Positions 1 to 8,137 are shown, numbered from the stretch's first letter. The stretch is DNA of 21,235 nucleotides from Aquitalea sp. (GCA_019232735.1 JAFANL010000268.1:1-21235), one strand, 5' to 3'. The notes: generated from the sequence alone by a model not told the origin. Numbers and translations: made by a program.

Positions 1-1646
1 GCTATTTCAGTCTGCGGCGCAGCGCCAAGCCGCTGCTGGTACTGGCCCTGATCCTACTGCTGACCCTGACCGGGGTGCGGATCGATGTGGTGCTGTCCAA
101 CTGGAGCAATGGCCTGTACAACTCGCTGCAGCAGTTGAACGAGAACCTGTTCTGGAGCTTTATCCGCATCTTCTGCATCATCGCCAGCATTCATGTGCTG
201 CGCAGCCTGTTCAGCTTTTACGTCAACCAGAGTTTTTCCATTCACTGGCGCGTCTGGCTGAACGAACAACTGCTGCAGCAATTGCTGCGTCAGGAGGCCT
301 TCTACCGCCTGCAATACCTGCCGCAACACAGTGACAACCCCGACCAGCGTATCCAGCAGGATGTCAGCAGCTTTGTCAGTAGCTCCCTGGGCTTGTCCAT
401 GGGCGTGGTCAGCGCACTGGTTTCCACCCTGGCCTACACGCTGATCCTGTGGAATCTGTCCGGCCCCCTGCACCTGCTGGGCGTGGATATCCCGCGCGCC
501 ATGGTGTTTGCCGTTTTCCTGTACGTGCTGATTGCCACCGTGCTGGCAGTGAAGATTGGCCGCCCGCTGGTCAGGCTGAACTTCCTCAACGAGCAATTCA
601 ACGCTAACTACCGTTACCTGCTGGTACGCTTGCTGGAATACGCGGAAAGCATTGCGTTCTATGCCGGTGAAAAGGTGGAAGGCATGCTGCTGCGCAGCCG
701 CTTCGGCCAGATCATCCACAACAACTGGCGCATTGTGTTCCGGACGCTGAAATTCCAGGGTTTCAACCTGATTGTCAGCCAGACTGCCGTGGTGTTTCCG
801 CTCATTGTGCAAGCGCACCGCTTTTTCTCCAAGCAGATTACCCTGGGCGATCTGATGCAGACTTCAGGGGCATTTGGCACCCTGCACGACAATCTGTCCT
901 TCTTCCGTAACGCCTACGACGACTTTGCCGGCTACCGCGCGGTACTGGATCGTCTGTCCGGCTATACCGAGTCGATGCAGCAAGCCGCCAGCCTGCCCCG
1001 CCCGCAGATTGAACAGCAAGGCCAGCGGCTGGCACTGGAGAACTTCAGCCTGCAGACGCCGGATGGCAGCCGCCTGCTGGATGATGTGTCACTGGATGTG
1101 GCCAGCGGTAGCGCCTTGCTGATCCGCGGCCGCTCCGGCTCCGGCAAGACCACCCTGCTGCGCAGCCTGGCCGGGCTATGGCCTTATAGCAGTGGCCGCA
1201 TCATCCGGCCGGAACAGGGATTGATGTTCCTGTCGCAAAAGCCCTATCTGCCCGGTGGCAGCCTGCGCGACGCGCTGTACTACCCGGCCAGTGCGCCTGT
1301 CGCGGCACAGCCGGAAGTGGAACAGGTCTTGCAACTGGTCCAGCTATCACACCTGCAATCACGTCTGGACGAGGAACGTGACTGGAGCCACACCCTGTCG
1401 CTGGGCGAACAGCAACGGCTGGCTTTTGGCCGCCTGTTGCTGAACAAGCCGGCCATTGCCTTTCTGGATGAAGCTAGCTCGGCGTTGGATGAAGGTCTGG
1501 AAGATGCCATGTACCGCCTGCTGCGCCAGCAGTTACCCACCACCACGCTGATCAGCGTCGGGCACCGCAGCAGCCTGTTGCAACACCATCAACAGCAGTT
1601 GCAGATTCTGGAACAAGGACGCTGGCAACTGGCCACTTGCGTCTGA
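1..1646 (+). CDS. ABC transporter, fused permease and ATPase (SbmA/YddA-like), 5' partial
   Basis: The reading frame is open from the window edge (first whole codon at base 3), so the N-terminus is missing and the GTG at 75 is only an internal valine. The visible part starts inside a hydrophobic helix and continues through a membrane domain resembling the ABC_membrane_2/SbmA-BacA family to about base 1000. A complete ATPase domain follows: Walker A GRSGSGKTT near 1124-1153, signature LSLGEQQR near 1398-1421, and Walker B with AIAFLDEASSALD near 1452-1490. A late histidine (VGHRSS) fits the switch-loop position. Members of this family (E. coli YddA, about 560 residues) are inner-membrane half-transporters working as homodimers; substrates are mostly unknown, and SbmA takes up peptides. 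Nothing here reveals the substrate. A strong hairpin follows the stop codon. Confidence 0.88.
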   Translation, partial: YFSLRRSAKPLLVLALILLLTLTGVRIDVVLSNWSNGLYNSLQQLNENLFWSFIRIFCIIASIHVLRSLFSFYVNQSFSIHWRVWLNEQLLQQLLRQEAFYRLQYLPQHSDNPDQRIQQDVSSFVSSSLGLSMGVVSALVSTLAYTLILWNLSGPLHLLGVDIPRAMVFAVFLYVLIATVLAVKIGRPLVRLNFLNEQFNANYRYLLVRLLEYAESIAFYAGEKVEGMLLRSRFGQIIHNNWRIVFRTLKFQGFNLIVSQTAVVFPLIVQAHRFFSKQITLGDLMQTSGAFGTLHDNLSFFRNAYDDFAGYRAVLDRLSGYTESMQQAASLPRPQIEQQGQRLALENFSLQTPDGSRLLDDVSLDVASGSALLIRGRSGSGKTTLLRSLAGLWPYSSGRIIRPEQGLMFLSQKPYLPGGSLRDALYYPASAPVAAQPEVEQVLQLVQLSHLQSRLDEERDWSHTLSLGEQQRLAFGRLLLNKPAIAFLDEASSALDEGLEDAMYRLLRQQLPTTTLISVGHRSSLLQHHQQQLQILEQGRWQLATCV

Positions 1647-1656
1647 TCGGTGTCAC

Positions 1657-1680
1657 AAGGCCAGCCTCCGGGCTGGCCTT
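1657..1680 (+). terminator. Hairpin after the ABC transporter gene
   Basis: A perfect 10-bp stem (AAGGCCAGCC / GGCTGGCCTT) encloses a TCCG tetraloop 10 bases after the stop codon. No T-run follows, so it may be a weak terminator or an mRNA-stabilising 3' hairpin. Confidence 0.5.
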
Positions 1681-2072
1681 CCGGCTCCTGGCACTGCCGG
1701 ATTGGATATCCGCTGCGGCTCCACACCGCGCCTCCCCGCTCACGGGGAAAGCCACCCTCCTGCGCCCTCGTCATGAGCATCACCTCCCGCCATTGCCGGC
1801 ACCCGCCATCCCAACGGACAAGCGAAAGTTCCACGCTGCATTCAAATACAAGCATTAACTTGATAAAACATTGAATCAAGCCACTATAAATCAATAAAAA
1901 CTATCAAATATGCCAAATTCTTAGTTCTTCGAGATCAACTGCCTCTTGAACCCTATCGGGATTGCAGTTTTCCTGCATATGCCAAAAATCAATGCTATAC
2001 GTATAGATACTTAGCAACTTGTTTGGCCAGTGAATAAAACACAATTAAGACTCATTCCCAAGGAAATACGCC
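1681..2072. other. Non-coding leader upstream of the first chemoreceptor
   Basis: No convincing gene is present. The first 150 bases are GC-rich; from about 1840 the composition turns sharply AT-rich, as expected for a promoter region. It holds a 6-bp inverted repeat (CTTGAT 1859-1864 / ATCAAG 1875-1880), a TATAAA at 1885-1890, two copies of ATATGCCAAA (1908-1917 and 1977-1986) and a perfect 12-bp palindrome at 1995-2006. I could not find a clean sigma-28 flagellar promoter or a cyclic-di-GMP riboswitch core. Confidence 0.5.
1995..2006. repeat. 12-bp perfect palindrome CTATACGTATAG
   Basis: The palindrome lies 66 bases before the chemoreceptor start codon and inside its AT-rich leader, so it could be a binding site for a dimeric regulator. 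No regulator is identified. Confidence 0.4.
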
Positions 2073-3692
2073 ATGACCATAATCAAAAGGCTCACGCTGA
2101 CACTGGCCATCTCCCTGCTCGCCTTGTTACTGGTTGGTGGTTTTGGTATCTATCAGCAAAAACTGGCCAGCAATCGTTTTGAAGACACCATCAGCAACCT
2201 TGCACCCAGCGTACGAGACCTGAATGGCATGGTGTATTCCTTCATGGATATCCGTAGTGCGGTCACAAAACATTCGGTATCTCATACTGACGGCGAAAAA
2301 GCATCGGCCGAAGCCGCTGCCGGAGAAGCAGACAAAAAACTGGATGATCTGTTCAATGATTACGAGAAGAACCTCATCTCGGATGACCATGATCGCCAGC
2401 TATTACAGGATGACAAAGCCAAGTTGGCCGCTTACAGTGCCGAGCGCAGCAAATTCTTCGAAATATCCCGCAGTGGAAAGTCTGATCTGGCCGATAGCAT
2501 GCTGAGAGACGGCCCACTCAATACAACAAGTGCCGAGTTCCGCAAGGCATTGAATGTACATACCGAATACAACCTCAAACTGGCTTTCGACACCCTGGAA
2601 ACCAACAAAGCCGCCTACAACAGTGCCTTGCTGCAAACCGGCAGCGTGATTGCCGTGGTGGTGGTCTTGGTGCTGTTCATGGGCATCATCCTGTTTCGCA
2701 CCATCAATCAAGGACTCAGCGCCATCCAGCAAACCATACAGCATGTCAGCCAGTCGCTGGATTTCACCCATCGCGCTCCGGTATCCGGCAATCATGAAAT
2801 CAGCCATACCGCCGCCGCCTTCAACAGCCTGCTGGATGGCTTGCAGCGCAATCTGCGCTCCATTCTGGAAGGTGCCCGCTCGGTAGCGGATGCCTCGCAG
2901 GGACTGGCCCAAACAGCGACGCAGGTGGCAGCGGCAGCCGATTCGCAATCGGCCTCCTCTGCCAGCATGGCAGCCACCATCGAGCAGATGACGGTGAGCG
3001 TGAACCATGTGGCCACCCGGGCAGAAGAATCCCGCGACATGGCGCACAATGCCGGCGAACTGGCGCAGCAAGGCTCGAACACCATTACCCAGACCATTCG
3101 CGATATCCGTGATATTTCCCAGGCAGTGGACAGCGCAGCCGGCAGCATTCGCGAACTGGATACCTATAGCGCACAAGTGGACACCGTGGTGAGCGTGATC
3201 AAGGACATTGCCGACCAGACCAATCTGCTGGCACTGAATGCCGCCATCGAGGCCGCCCGCGCCGGTGAAATGGGTCGTGGCTTTGCCGTGGTGGCCGATG
3301 AGGTACGCAAGCTGGCTGAACGCACCAGCACCTCCACCCAGGAGATTTCCTCCACTATCAGCGCCATGCGCGACCGTTCACGCCAGGCCACCGAGCAGAT
3401 GCATTCGGCGGAAGAACTGGTGCGCAATGGCGTCAGCCGTGCCGACCACGCCGATGGGGCCATCAAGCAGATTGGTGATGCGACCGGCAACACGGTCAGC
3501 ATGGTCAGCGAGATTTCCCATGCCATCAAGGAACAAGGGATTGCCACCAACAATATTGCCGTCCAGGTCGAACAGATTGCCCAGATGACAGAAGAGTCCT
3601 CCTCGGCTGCGCAGGAGGCCGCCAGTAGTTCGCGTCATCTGGATGAACTGGCCCGCCAGCAAATCAACACGCTGAACCAGTACCGCCTGTAA
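2073..3692 (+). CDS. Methyl-accepting chemotaxis protein (classical transmembrane receptor)
   Basis: This 539-residue chemoreceptor senses a periplasmic signal and controls the CheA kinase. Residues 7-27 form the first membrane helix. A helical periplasmic domain of about 160 residues follows, with the four-helix-bundle look of 4HB/TarH sensors. The second membrane helix is at about 190-210, then HAMP and a long coiled-coil signalling domain. The highly conserved hairpin tip, including DQTNLLALNAAIEAARAGE and GFAVVADEVRKLAERT, spans about residues 376-418. The protein ends in NQYRL, so it lacks the C-terminal NWETF-type tether for CheR/CheB. The ATG is preceded by AAGGA (2060-2064). The ligand cannot be read from the sequence. 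The gene has its own leader and terminator and appears monocistronic. Confidence 0.95.
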   Translation: MTIIKRLTLTLAISLLALLLVGGFGIYQQKLASNRFEDTISNLAPSVRDLNGMVYSFMDIRSAVTKHSVSHTDGEKASAEAAAGEADKKLDDLFNDYEKNLISDDHDRQLLQDDKAKLAAYSAERSKFFEISRSGKSDLADSMLRDGPLNTTSAEFRKALNVHTEYNLKLAFDTLETNKAAYNSALLQTGSVIAVVVVLVLFMGIILFRTINQGLSAIQQTIQHVSQSLDFTHRAPVSGNHEISHTAAAFNSLLDGLQRNLRSILEGARSVADASQGLAQTATQVAAAADSQSASSASMAATIEQMTVSVNHVATRAEESRDMAHNAGELAQQGSNTITQTIRDIRDISQAVDSAAGSIRELDTYSAQVDTVVSVIKDIADQTNLLALNAAIEAARAGEMGRGFAVVADEVRKLAERTSTSTQEISSTISAMRDRSRQATEQMHSAEELVRNGVSRADHADGAIKQIGDATGNTVSMVSEISHAIKEQGIATNNIAVQVEQIAQMTEESSSAAQEAASSSRHLDELARQQINTLNQYRL

Positions 3693-3714
3693 CAATTCTC
3701 TGGACGCAAGTCAT

Positions 3715-3745
3715 TGGCCGCCATGCTCTGCTGGCGGCCATTTTT
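3715..3745 (+). terminator. Rho-independent terminator of the first chemoreceptor gene
   Basis: A perfect 9-bp stem (TGGCCGCCA / TGGCGGCCA) with an 8-base loop is followed directly by TTTTT, 22 bases after the stop codon. Confidence 0.85.
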
Positions 3746-3803
3746 ACGTCCGGCCAGTCATCTTGTGCAGCGAGACTTGCTCCCCTCCCCCATCTCAACG
3801 TAA

Positions 3804-3842
3804 CATTAAACAATAGTTTGCATTACGGACATTTGTTTAATG
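3804..3842. promoter_or_regulatory. Inverted repeat overlapping the psuK start codon, candidate operator
   Basis: CATTAAACAA (3804-3813) and TTGTTTAATG (3833-3842) form a perfect 10-bp inverted repeat with a 19-base spacer. The right arm contains the psuK ATG (3840-3842). A weak TAACAT, possibly the -10 element, overlaps the left arm at 3801-3806. A smaller nested repeat AAAC-AATA-GTTT lies at 3808-3819. Because PsuK here carries its own DNA-binding domain, self-regulation through this site is an attractive but untested reading. Confidence 0.45.
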
Positions 3843-4943
3843 ACTGAACGCGAGCAGCAAATCCTGCACATCCTGCGCCAGGACCCGCTCATCCCGCAGC
3901 AACAGCTGGCAGATCAACTGGGCATCAGCCGCTCCGCCGCGGCCGGCCACATCATGAAACTGATGCAGAAAGGCCATATTCTGGGCAAGGGTTATATCCT
4001 GGCCCAGACCAGCTATGTCGCGGTGTTGGGCGGGGCCAATATGGATATCCGCGGCAGCACGCCGGCCACACTGCGCCTGGGCGATTCCAATCCCGGCCAC
4101 ATCAGCTGCTCTCCCGGTGGCGTGGCGCGCAATATTGCCGAGAACCTGGCACGCCTGGGGGCAGACTGTCGTCTGCTCAGCGCCGTGGGAGATGATCTGT
4201 ATGGCCGCTCACTGCTGGAGCTGACCCAGCGTGCCGGCGTAGATGTACGGCCGGTACTGGTGCTGCCCGATGCGGCCACCTCCACCTATCTGTCGATCCA
4301 TGGTCCCGATGGCGACATGGCCATCGCCATCAACGACATGGACGTCCTGAGCCGGCTGGATGCCGCCCGGCTGGCCCCGCAACGCGAGCTGGTACGTCAT
4401 GCCGGCCTCATCATCGCCGATGCCAATCTGTCGGCCGAAGCACTGGCGTGGTTGTTTGCCGAAGCTGGTGAAGTGCCCGTATTTGTCGATACCGTGTCGG
4501 CATTCAAGGCCGAGCGCATCCGCCCCTGGCTGGGCCGGATCCATACCCTGAAACCGAATCGACTCGAAGCCGCCACCCTGTCCGGCTTGCCGCTGGACCA
4601 TGCCGGGCAGGCCCCTGCCATTGCGGCCTGGTTTCACCAGCAAGGCGTGCAGCAAATCATTCTCAGCCTGGGCGGAGATGGCCTGTTTTACAGCAATGCC
4701 CAGACCCAGGGCTGGAGCCAGGCTCCGGCGGTCGACATCGTCAATGCCACCGGTGCCGGCGATGCCCTGATGGCCGGCCTGGCTTGGGGCTGGCTGCAAA
4801 CCCTGCAGTTGCCGGAAGCCATCCAGCTGGCCCAGGCCTGCGCGGCCCTGACCCTGGGCTGTGCCGCCACCAACAACCCCACCTTGTCGCTGGCCGCCGT
4901 CCAGCACATGTGCCAAACCCTGCAACACGCGGAGCAATCATGA
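3840..4943 (+). CDS. psuK: Pseudouridine kinase, PfkB family, with N-terminal helix-turn-helix
   Basis: The protein has 367 residues. Residues 1-54 form a winged helix-turn-helix of the LexA/MarR-like type (QQQLADQLGISRSAAAGHIMKL). Residues 58-360 form a PfkB/ribokinase-fold kinase with an early NMDIRG-type substrate segment and the C-terminal signature DIVNATGAGDALMAG, in which D308 should be the catalytic base. The expected reaction is ATP-dependent phosphorylation of pseudouridine to pseudouridine 5'-phosphate. E. coli PsuK (313 residues) has no HTH, whereas its relative YeiI does, so the kinase is assigned mainly from the overlapping psuG. Only a weak Shine-Dalgarno (GGA at 3827-3829) precedes the ATG, but the HTH begins right at this methionine, which supports the start. 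No pseudouridine transporter gene is in the window. Confidence 0.88.
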   Translation: MTEREQQILHILRQDPLIPQQQLADQLGISRSAAAGHIMKLMQKGHILGKGYILAQTSYVAVLGGANMDIRGSTPATLRLGDSNPGHISCSPGGVARNIAENLARLGADCRLLSAVGDDLYGRSLLELTQRAGVDVRPVLVLPDAATSTYLSIHGPDGDMAIAINDMDVLSRLDAARLAPQRELVRHAGLIIADANLSAEALAWLFAEAGEVPVFVDTVSAFKAERIRPWLGRIHTLKPNRLEAATLSGLPLDHAGQAPAIAAWFHQQGVQQIILSLGGDGLFYSNAQTQGWSQAPAVDIVNATGAGDALMAGLAWGWLQTLQLPEAIQLAQACAALTLGCAATNNPTLSLAAVQHMCQTLQHAEQS

Positions 4944-5866
4944 CCCGACACGCTTATCTGGACATCCACCCCGAAGTCGCCGCCGCCCTGGCGGCCAAGC
5001 AAGCAGTAGTGGCCCTGGAATCCACCATCATCTCGCACGGCATGCCCTACCCGCACAACGTGGCCACCGCGCTGCAAGTGGAAGCGGAAGTCCGTGCCCA
5101 CGGTGCCGTGCCGGCAACCATTGCCATCATCAATGGTCGTCTGAAAGCCGGCTTGAGCCACGAGGAAATCGAGTTGCTGGGCAAGACCGGGCGCGATGTG
5201 GTGAAGGTCAGCCGTCGCGACATCCCCTTCATCGTGGCCTCCGGCCAGACCGGTGCCACCACCGTGGCCTCCACCATGATCGTGGCGGCCATGGCCGGCA
5301 TCCGCGTGTTTGCCACCGGCGGCATCGGTGGCGTCCATCGTGGCGCGCAGCAGAGCTTCGACATTTCGGCCGATTTGCAGGAACTGGCGCAAACGCCGGT
5401 CACCGTGGTGTGCGCTGGAGCCAAGTCGATTCTGGATCTGGGCCTGACCCTGGAATATCTGGAAACCCATGGCGTACCGGTGATCGGCTACCAGACCAGC
5501 ACCCTGCCTGCCTTCTTTACCCGTGACAGCCAGTTCAAGGTGGACTACCGCCTGGACAGCCCGGCCGCCATTGCCGCCGCCATGAAAGCCAAGTGGGACT
5601 TGCAACTCCAGGGGGGCATGGTGGTAACCAATCCGATTCCCGAACAGTACGCCATGCCGGCTGACAAAATCGACAGCGCCATCGAACAGGCACTACAGGA
5701 AGCCGCCGCACAAGGCATCAGCGGCAAGGAGTCCACCCCATTCCTGCTGGCGCGGGTAAGCGAGCTGACCGGTGGCAACAGCCTGGCATCCAATATCCAG
5801 CTGGTGCTGAACAACGCCCGCCTGGCATCCGCCATTGCCAACAACTACTGCCAGCTGTCGGTCTAA
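4940..5866 (+). CDS. psuG: Pseudouridine-5'-phosphate glycosidase
   Basis: PsuG breaks the C-C glycosidic bond of pseudouridine 5'-phosphate, giving uracil and ribose 5-phosphate; the enzyme depends on a divalent metal. The 308-residue protein matches the family throughout (E. coli PsuG has 312 residues). The catalytic residues known from E. coli (E31, K93, D149, K166) fall at E27, K89, D145 and K162, a constant offset of four. The ATG overlaps the psuK stop codon as ATGA, with GGAG at 4931-4934, so the two are translationally coupled. The frame is open further upstream to 4784, but that part lies inside psuK and is not needed. Cytoplasmic. Confidence 0.96.
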   Translation: MTRHAYLDIHPEVAAALAAKQAVVALESTIISHGMPYPHNVATALQVEAEVRAHGAVPATIAIINGRLKAGLSHEEIELLGKTGRDVVKVSRRDIPFIVASGQTGATTVASTMIVAAMAGIRVFATGGIGGVHRGAQQSFDISADLQELAQTPVTVVCAGAKSILDLGLTLEYLETHGVPVIGYQTSTLPAFFTRDSQFKVDYRLDSPAAIAAAMKAKWDLQLQGGMVVTNPIPEQYAMPADKIDSAIEQALQEAAAQGISGKESTPFLLARVSELTGGNSLASNIQLVLNNARLASAIANNYCQLSV

Positions 5867-5954
5867 TCCGGTCACTCGTCCCTGCAGCCAGTGCGATTGA
5901 CGCCAGCTGGCAGCAGCGGTGTAATCGCCAGCCCACCAGCATGAAGACGCTGCC

Positions 5955-6623
5955 ATGAATTCCCTTGCTCAAGACCCCGCCCTGCTGCAGCACTGGCAGC
6001 AACAATTGATCCTGCTGTTGCAACAGCAACCCGCCGATGAGGATGGCGCCCACGACCTGTCGCACTTCCATCGCGTCTGGGCGGCCGCACGCCAGATACT
6101 GCACCACTATCCGCAAGCCGATGCCCTGGTGGTGCTGGCCGCCTGCTACCTGCACGATCTGGTCAATCTGCCCAAGAACCACCCGCAGCGGGAGCAGGCA
6201 TCGTGCATGGCCGCGGCAAAGGCTGAGCAATTGCTGGCCGCCGCCCGCTTCCCTGATGACAGGCTGGCCGCCGTGGCCCATGCCATCGAAGCGCACAGTT
6301 TCTCCGCCAATATCACCCCCCGCACGCTGGAAGCCCAGATCGTGCAGGATGCCGACCGCATGGATGCGCTGGGTGCCATCGGCCTGGCGCGCATGTTCTA
6401 CACCTCTGGCCGCATGGGCCGCCAGCTGGCACATCCGGACAATCCGCTCGGTATCGACCGCGTACTGGATGACCGCGAATACGCGCTGGACCACATCGAG
6501 GTCAAGCTGGAAAAACTGCCCGGCATGATGCAGACCGCCGCAGGCCGCGCCATGGCCGAGACCCGGCTGCAGCGCCTGCTGGCCTTCCGCCAGCAATTTG
6601 TCGAGGAATGGCTGGCACGCTGA
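5955..6623 (+). CDS. HD-domain phosphohydrolase, YedJ-like
   Basis: The 222-residue protein resembles the E. coli YedJ group of HD metal-dependent phosphohydrolases. The metal-binding pattern is visible: H in LSHFHRVW, HD in CYLHDLVN, and a later D in IVQDADRMDALGAIG. The C-terminal helix EYALDHIEVKLEKL is also typical. The physiological substrate of this group is not established; a nucleotide or similar phosphate ester is likely from the family fold. It starts 88 bases after psuG on the same strand with no terminator between, so it could be co-transcribed with psuKG. No good Shine-Dalgarno is visible before the ATG; a six-codon mini-ORF (ATG at 5941) overlaps the start as ATGA and may couple its translation. 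Confidence 0.85.
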   Translation: MNSLAQDPALLQHWQQQLILLLQQQPADEDGAHDLSHFHRVWAAARQILHHYPQADALVVLAACYLHDLVNLPKNHPQREQASCMAAAKAEQLLAAARFPDDRLAAVAHAIEAHSFSANITPRTLEAQIVQDADRMDALGAIGLARMFYTSGRMGRQLAHPDNPLGIDRVLDDREYALDHIEVKLEKLPGMMQTAAGRAMAETRLQRLLAFRQQFVEEWLAR

Positions 6624-6631
6624 ACACCGTG

Positions 6632-6668
6632 CATACACGGATGTGCAGTCCGTGGACTGCGGCGTATG
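6632..6668. repeat. Interrupted palindrome between the HD gene and the first VOC gene
   Basis: GCAGTCC (6645-6651) and GGACTGC (6654-6660) form a tight hairpin with a 2-base centre, flanked by the outer pair CATAC (6632-6636) and GTATG (6664-6668). No T-run follows, so it is more likely an operator or mRNA structure than a terminator. Confidence 0.4.
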
Positions 6669-6764
6669 ATGGGACAAAACCAATCAAAAAAAGGAGCACA
6701 TCCGGCCCGCAGGCAGACTGGCGCAGGCGGCTGGCGTGGCGCTTCCAGACAGAGGAGATGTCCC

Positions 6765-7208
6765 ATGGAATACCACTACGGCAGACTGCTCGACCACGTT
6801 CACCTGGTGGTGACCGACCTGAGCGCCAGCAAGCGTTTCTATCGCGCGATATTGCAGGCACTGGGCCGTGAAATCACCGGCGAAGGGGCTGATTATTTCT
6901 GGGCTGACGAATTATTTGTCAGCAGCGGTGCCCCGGCCAGGCACAGTCATGTGCATCTGGCCTTCCAGACTTCAGACCCGGCCCGGGTGCAAGGCTTTTA
7001 CCAGGCAGGCTTGGCTGCCGGCGGTGGCGACAATGGCAAGCCGGGAGAGCGGCCTTACCATGACGGTTATTACGCCGCCTATCTCACCGATCCGGACGGC
7101 AATAATATTGAAGCGGTATTCCACGGCCCGCACTGGCGCAGCGCCGCCTCCATCCAGGTACAGCCACGCAGCATGGACATTGCCGCGCCGTTTACTGTGT
7201 GCGAATAA
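6765..7208 (+). CDS. VOC-family protein (glyoxalase/dioxygenase fold), first of three
   Basis: This 147-residue protein has the paired beta-alpha-beta-beta-beta pattern of the vicinal oxygen chelate fold. The first half opens with LDHVHLVVTDLSASKRFY; the second half ends with YYAAYLTDPDGNNIEAVF, where E is a usual metal ligand. VOC proteins include glyoxalases, extradiol dioxygenases and antibiotic-resistance proteins, and this sequence does not distinguish between them. The start at 6765 is chosen because AGAGGAGA (6751-6758) precedes it at good spacing and the domain begins at once; the open frame from 6666 adds a low-quality extension. It is followed by two further VOC genes on the same strand. 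Confidence 0.85.
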   Translation: MEYHYGRLLDHVHLVVTDLSASKRFYRAILQALGREITGEGADYFWADELFVSSGAPARHSHVHLAFQTSDPARVQGFYQAGLAAGGGDNGKPGERPYHDGYYAAYLTDPDGNNIEAVFHGPHWRSAASIQVQPRSMDIAAPFTVCE

Positions 7209-7287
7209 GCACAACATCGTGCCAGCCAACTGCGCCGGCCAGATAACACATCAAGGGGCAGGTCTTTTTCCATTTCTGGAGCTGCAC

Positions 7288-7710
7288 ATGAAAATCAATC
7301 CCTACCTGATGTACAACGGCCAATGCGAAGCGGCCTTCCAATTTTACCAACGCTGCCTGGCGGCCAATCTGACCGCCTTACACCGCTATGCCGATGCACC
7401 ATGCGAACAGCCCATGGTGCCGGCAGACTTTGCCGACAAGATCATGCATGCCCGACTGGAAAGCCATGGCACCGTGTTGATGGGCTCGGACTGTCCGCCA
7501 GCCATGTATCAGGGCGCGGTCAAGAGCTGCTCGGTGTCGCTGAATGTCGAGAGTGCCGAACAGGCCGAGCAGGTGTTTGCCGCCCTGGCAGAAAATGGCC
7601 AGATCACCATGCCCATCCAGTCCACCTTCTGGGCGCTGCGTTTTGGCTGTCTGATCGACCAGTTTGGCGTGCCATGGATGATCAACTGCGAACGCACCCC
7701 CGGCAGCTAG
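7288..7710 (+). CDS. VOC-family protein, PhnB-like, second of three
   Basis: This 140-residue protein belongs to the PhnB-like branch of the VOC fold (long annotated as 3-demethylubiquinone-9 methyltransferase-like, a misnomer). Marks are the opening INPYLMYNGQCEAAFQFYQ, the central HARLESHGTVLMGSD and the closing FWALRFGCLIDQFGVPWMIN. No function is firmly established for this branch. The start is the ATG after GGAG (7278-7281); the frame is open upstream to 6868 but overlaps the preceding gene. It lies 79 bases after the first VOC gene. Confidence 0.86.
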   Translation: MKINPYLMYNGQCEAAFQFYQRCLAANLTALHRYADAPCEQPMVPADFADKIMHARLESHGTVLMGSDCPPAMYQGAVKSCSVSLNVESAEQAEQVFAALAENGQITMPIQSTFWALRFGCLIDQFGVPWMINCERTPGS

Positions 7711-7765
7711 TTGCTGCCTGCGCACCCGACGGTAAACCTTAGCCGCATCACTCAGGAGAAGAAAC

Positions 7766-8137
7766 ATGATTTCTTACGTCACCCTAGGCAGCAACGATAT
7801 GCAGCGCGCAGCGGCCTTCTACGACACCTTGCTGGCCGGCATCGGCGCCACTCGCCTGTGGGAAATGGACCGTGGCATCTGCTGGGGCACCCATCCCGAC
7901 CAGCCGCAGCTGGCCATCATGAAACCATTCAATGGCGAGCCGGCCACGGTAGGCAATGGCGTGATGGTGGGCTTCTATCTGGATAGCCGTGCCGGCGTGG
8001 ACAAGTTGCATGCCCACGCATTGCAGCTGGGCAGTCAGGATGAGGGTGCCCCCGGCCTGCGTGGCGATGACTTTTATGGTGCCTATTTCCGCGACCCGGA
8101 TGGCAACAAGCTGTGTTGTTTCACCATGGCAAAATAA
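7766..8137 (+). CDS. VOC-family protein, third of three
   Basis: A 123-residue VOC protein starting MISYVTLGSNDMQRAAAFYD and ending DFYGAYFRDPDGNKLCCFTMAK. It resembles the first VOC protein more than the second, sharing the second-half pattern aromatic-Y-x-A-Y-x-x-DPDGN. The usual metal ligands of active glyoxalases (an early His, a late Glu) are not obvious, so it may bind a ligand without metal chemistry. A strong Shine-Dalgarno (AGGAGAAG, from 7753) precedes the ATG. It is 55 bases after the second VOC gene; its transcript runs into a pair of terminator hairpins shared with the facing met operon. Confidence 0.86.
   Translation: MISYVTLGSNDMQRAAAFYDTLLAGIGATRLWEMDRGICWGTHPDQPQLAIMKPFNGEPATVGNGVMVGFYLDSRAGVDKLHAHALQLGSQDEGAPGLRGDDFYGAYFRDPDGNKLCCFTMAK

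Noticed and set aside
4784..4939. Upstream start for psuG
   Set aside because: The stretch is inside psuK in another frame, and the ATG at 4940 with GGAG matches the family N-terminus.
4688..6683. Two long minus-strand ORFs (305 and 321 codons) opposite psuG and the HD gene
   Set aside because: Both are antisense to well-supported genes, and their translations are low-complexity and unlike any family.
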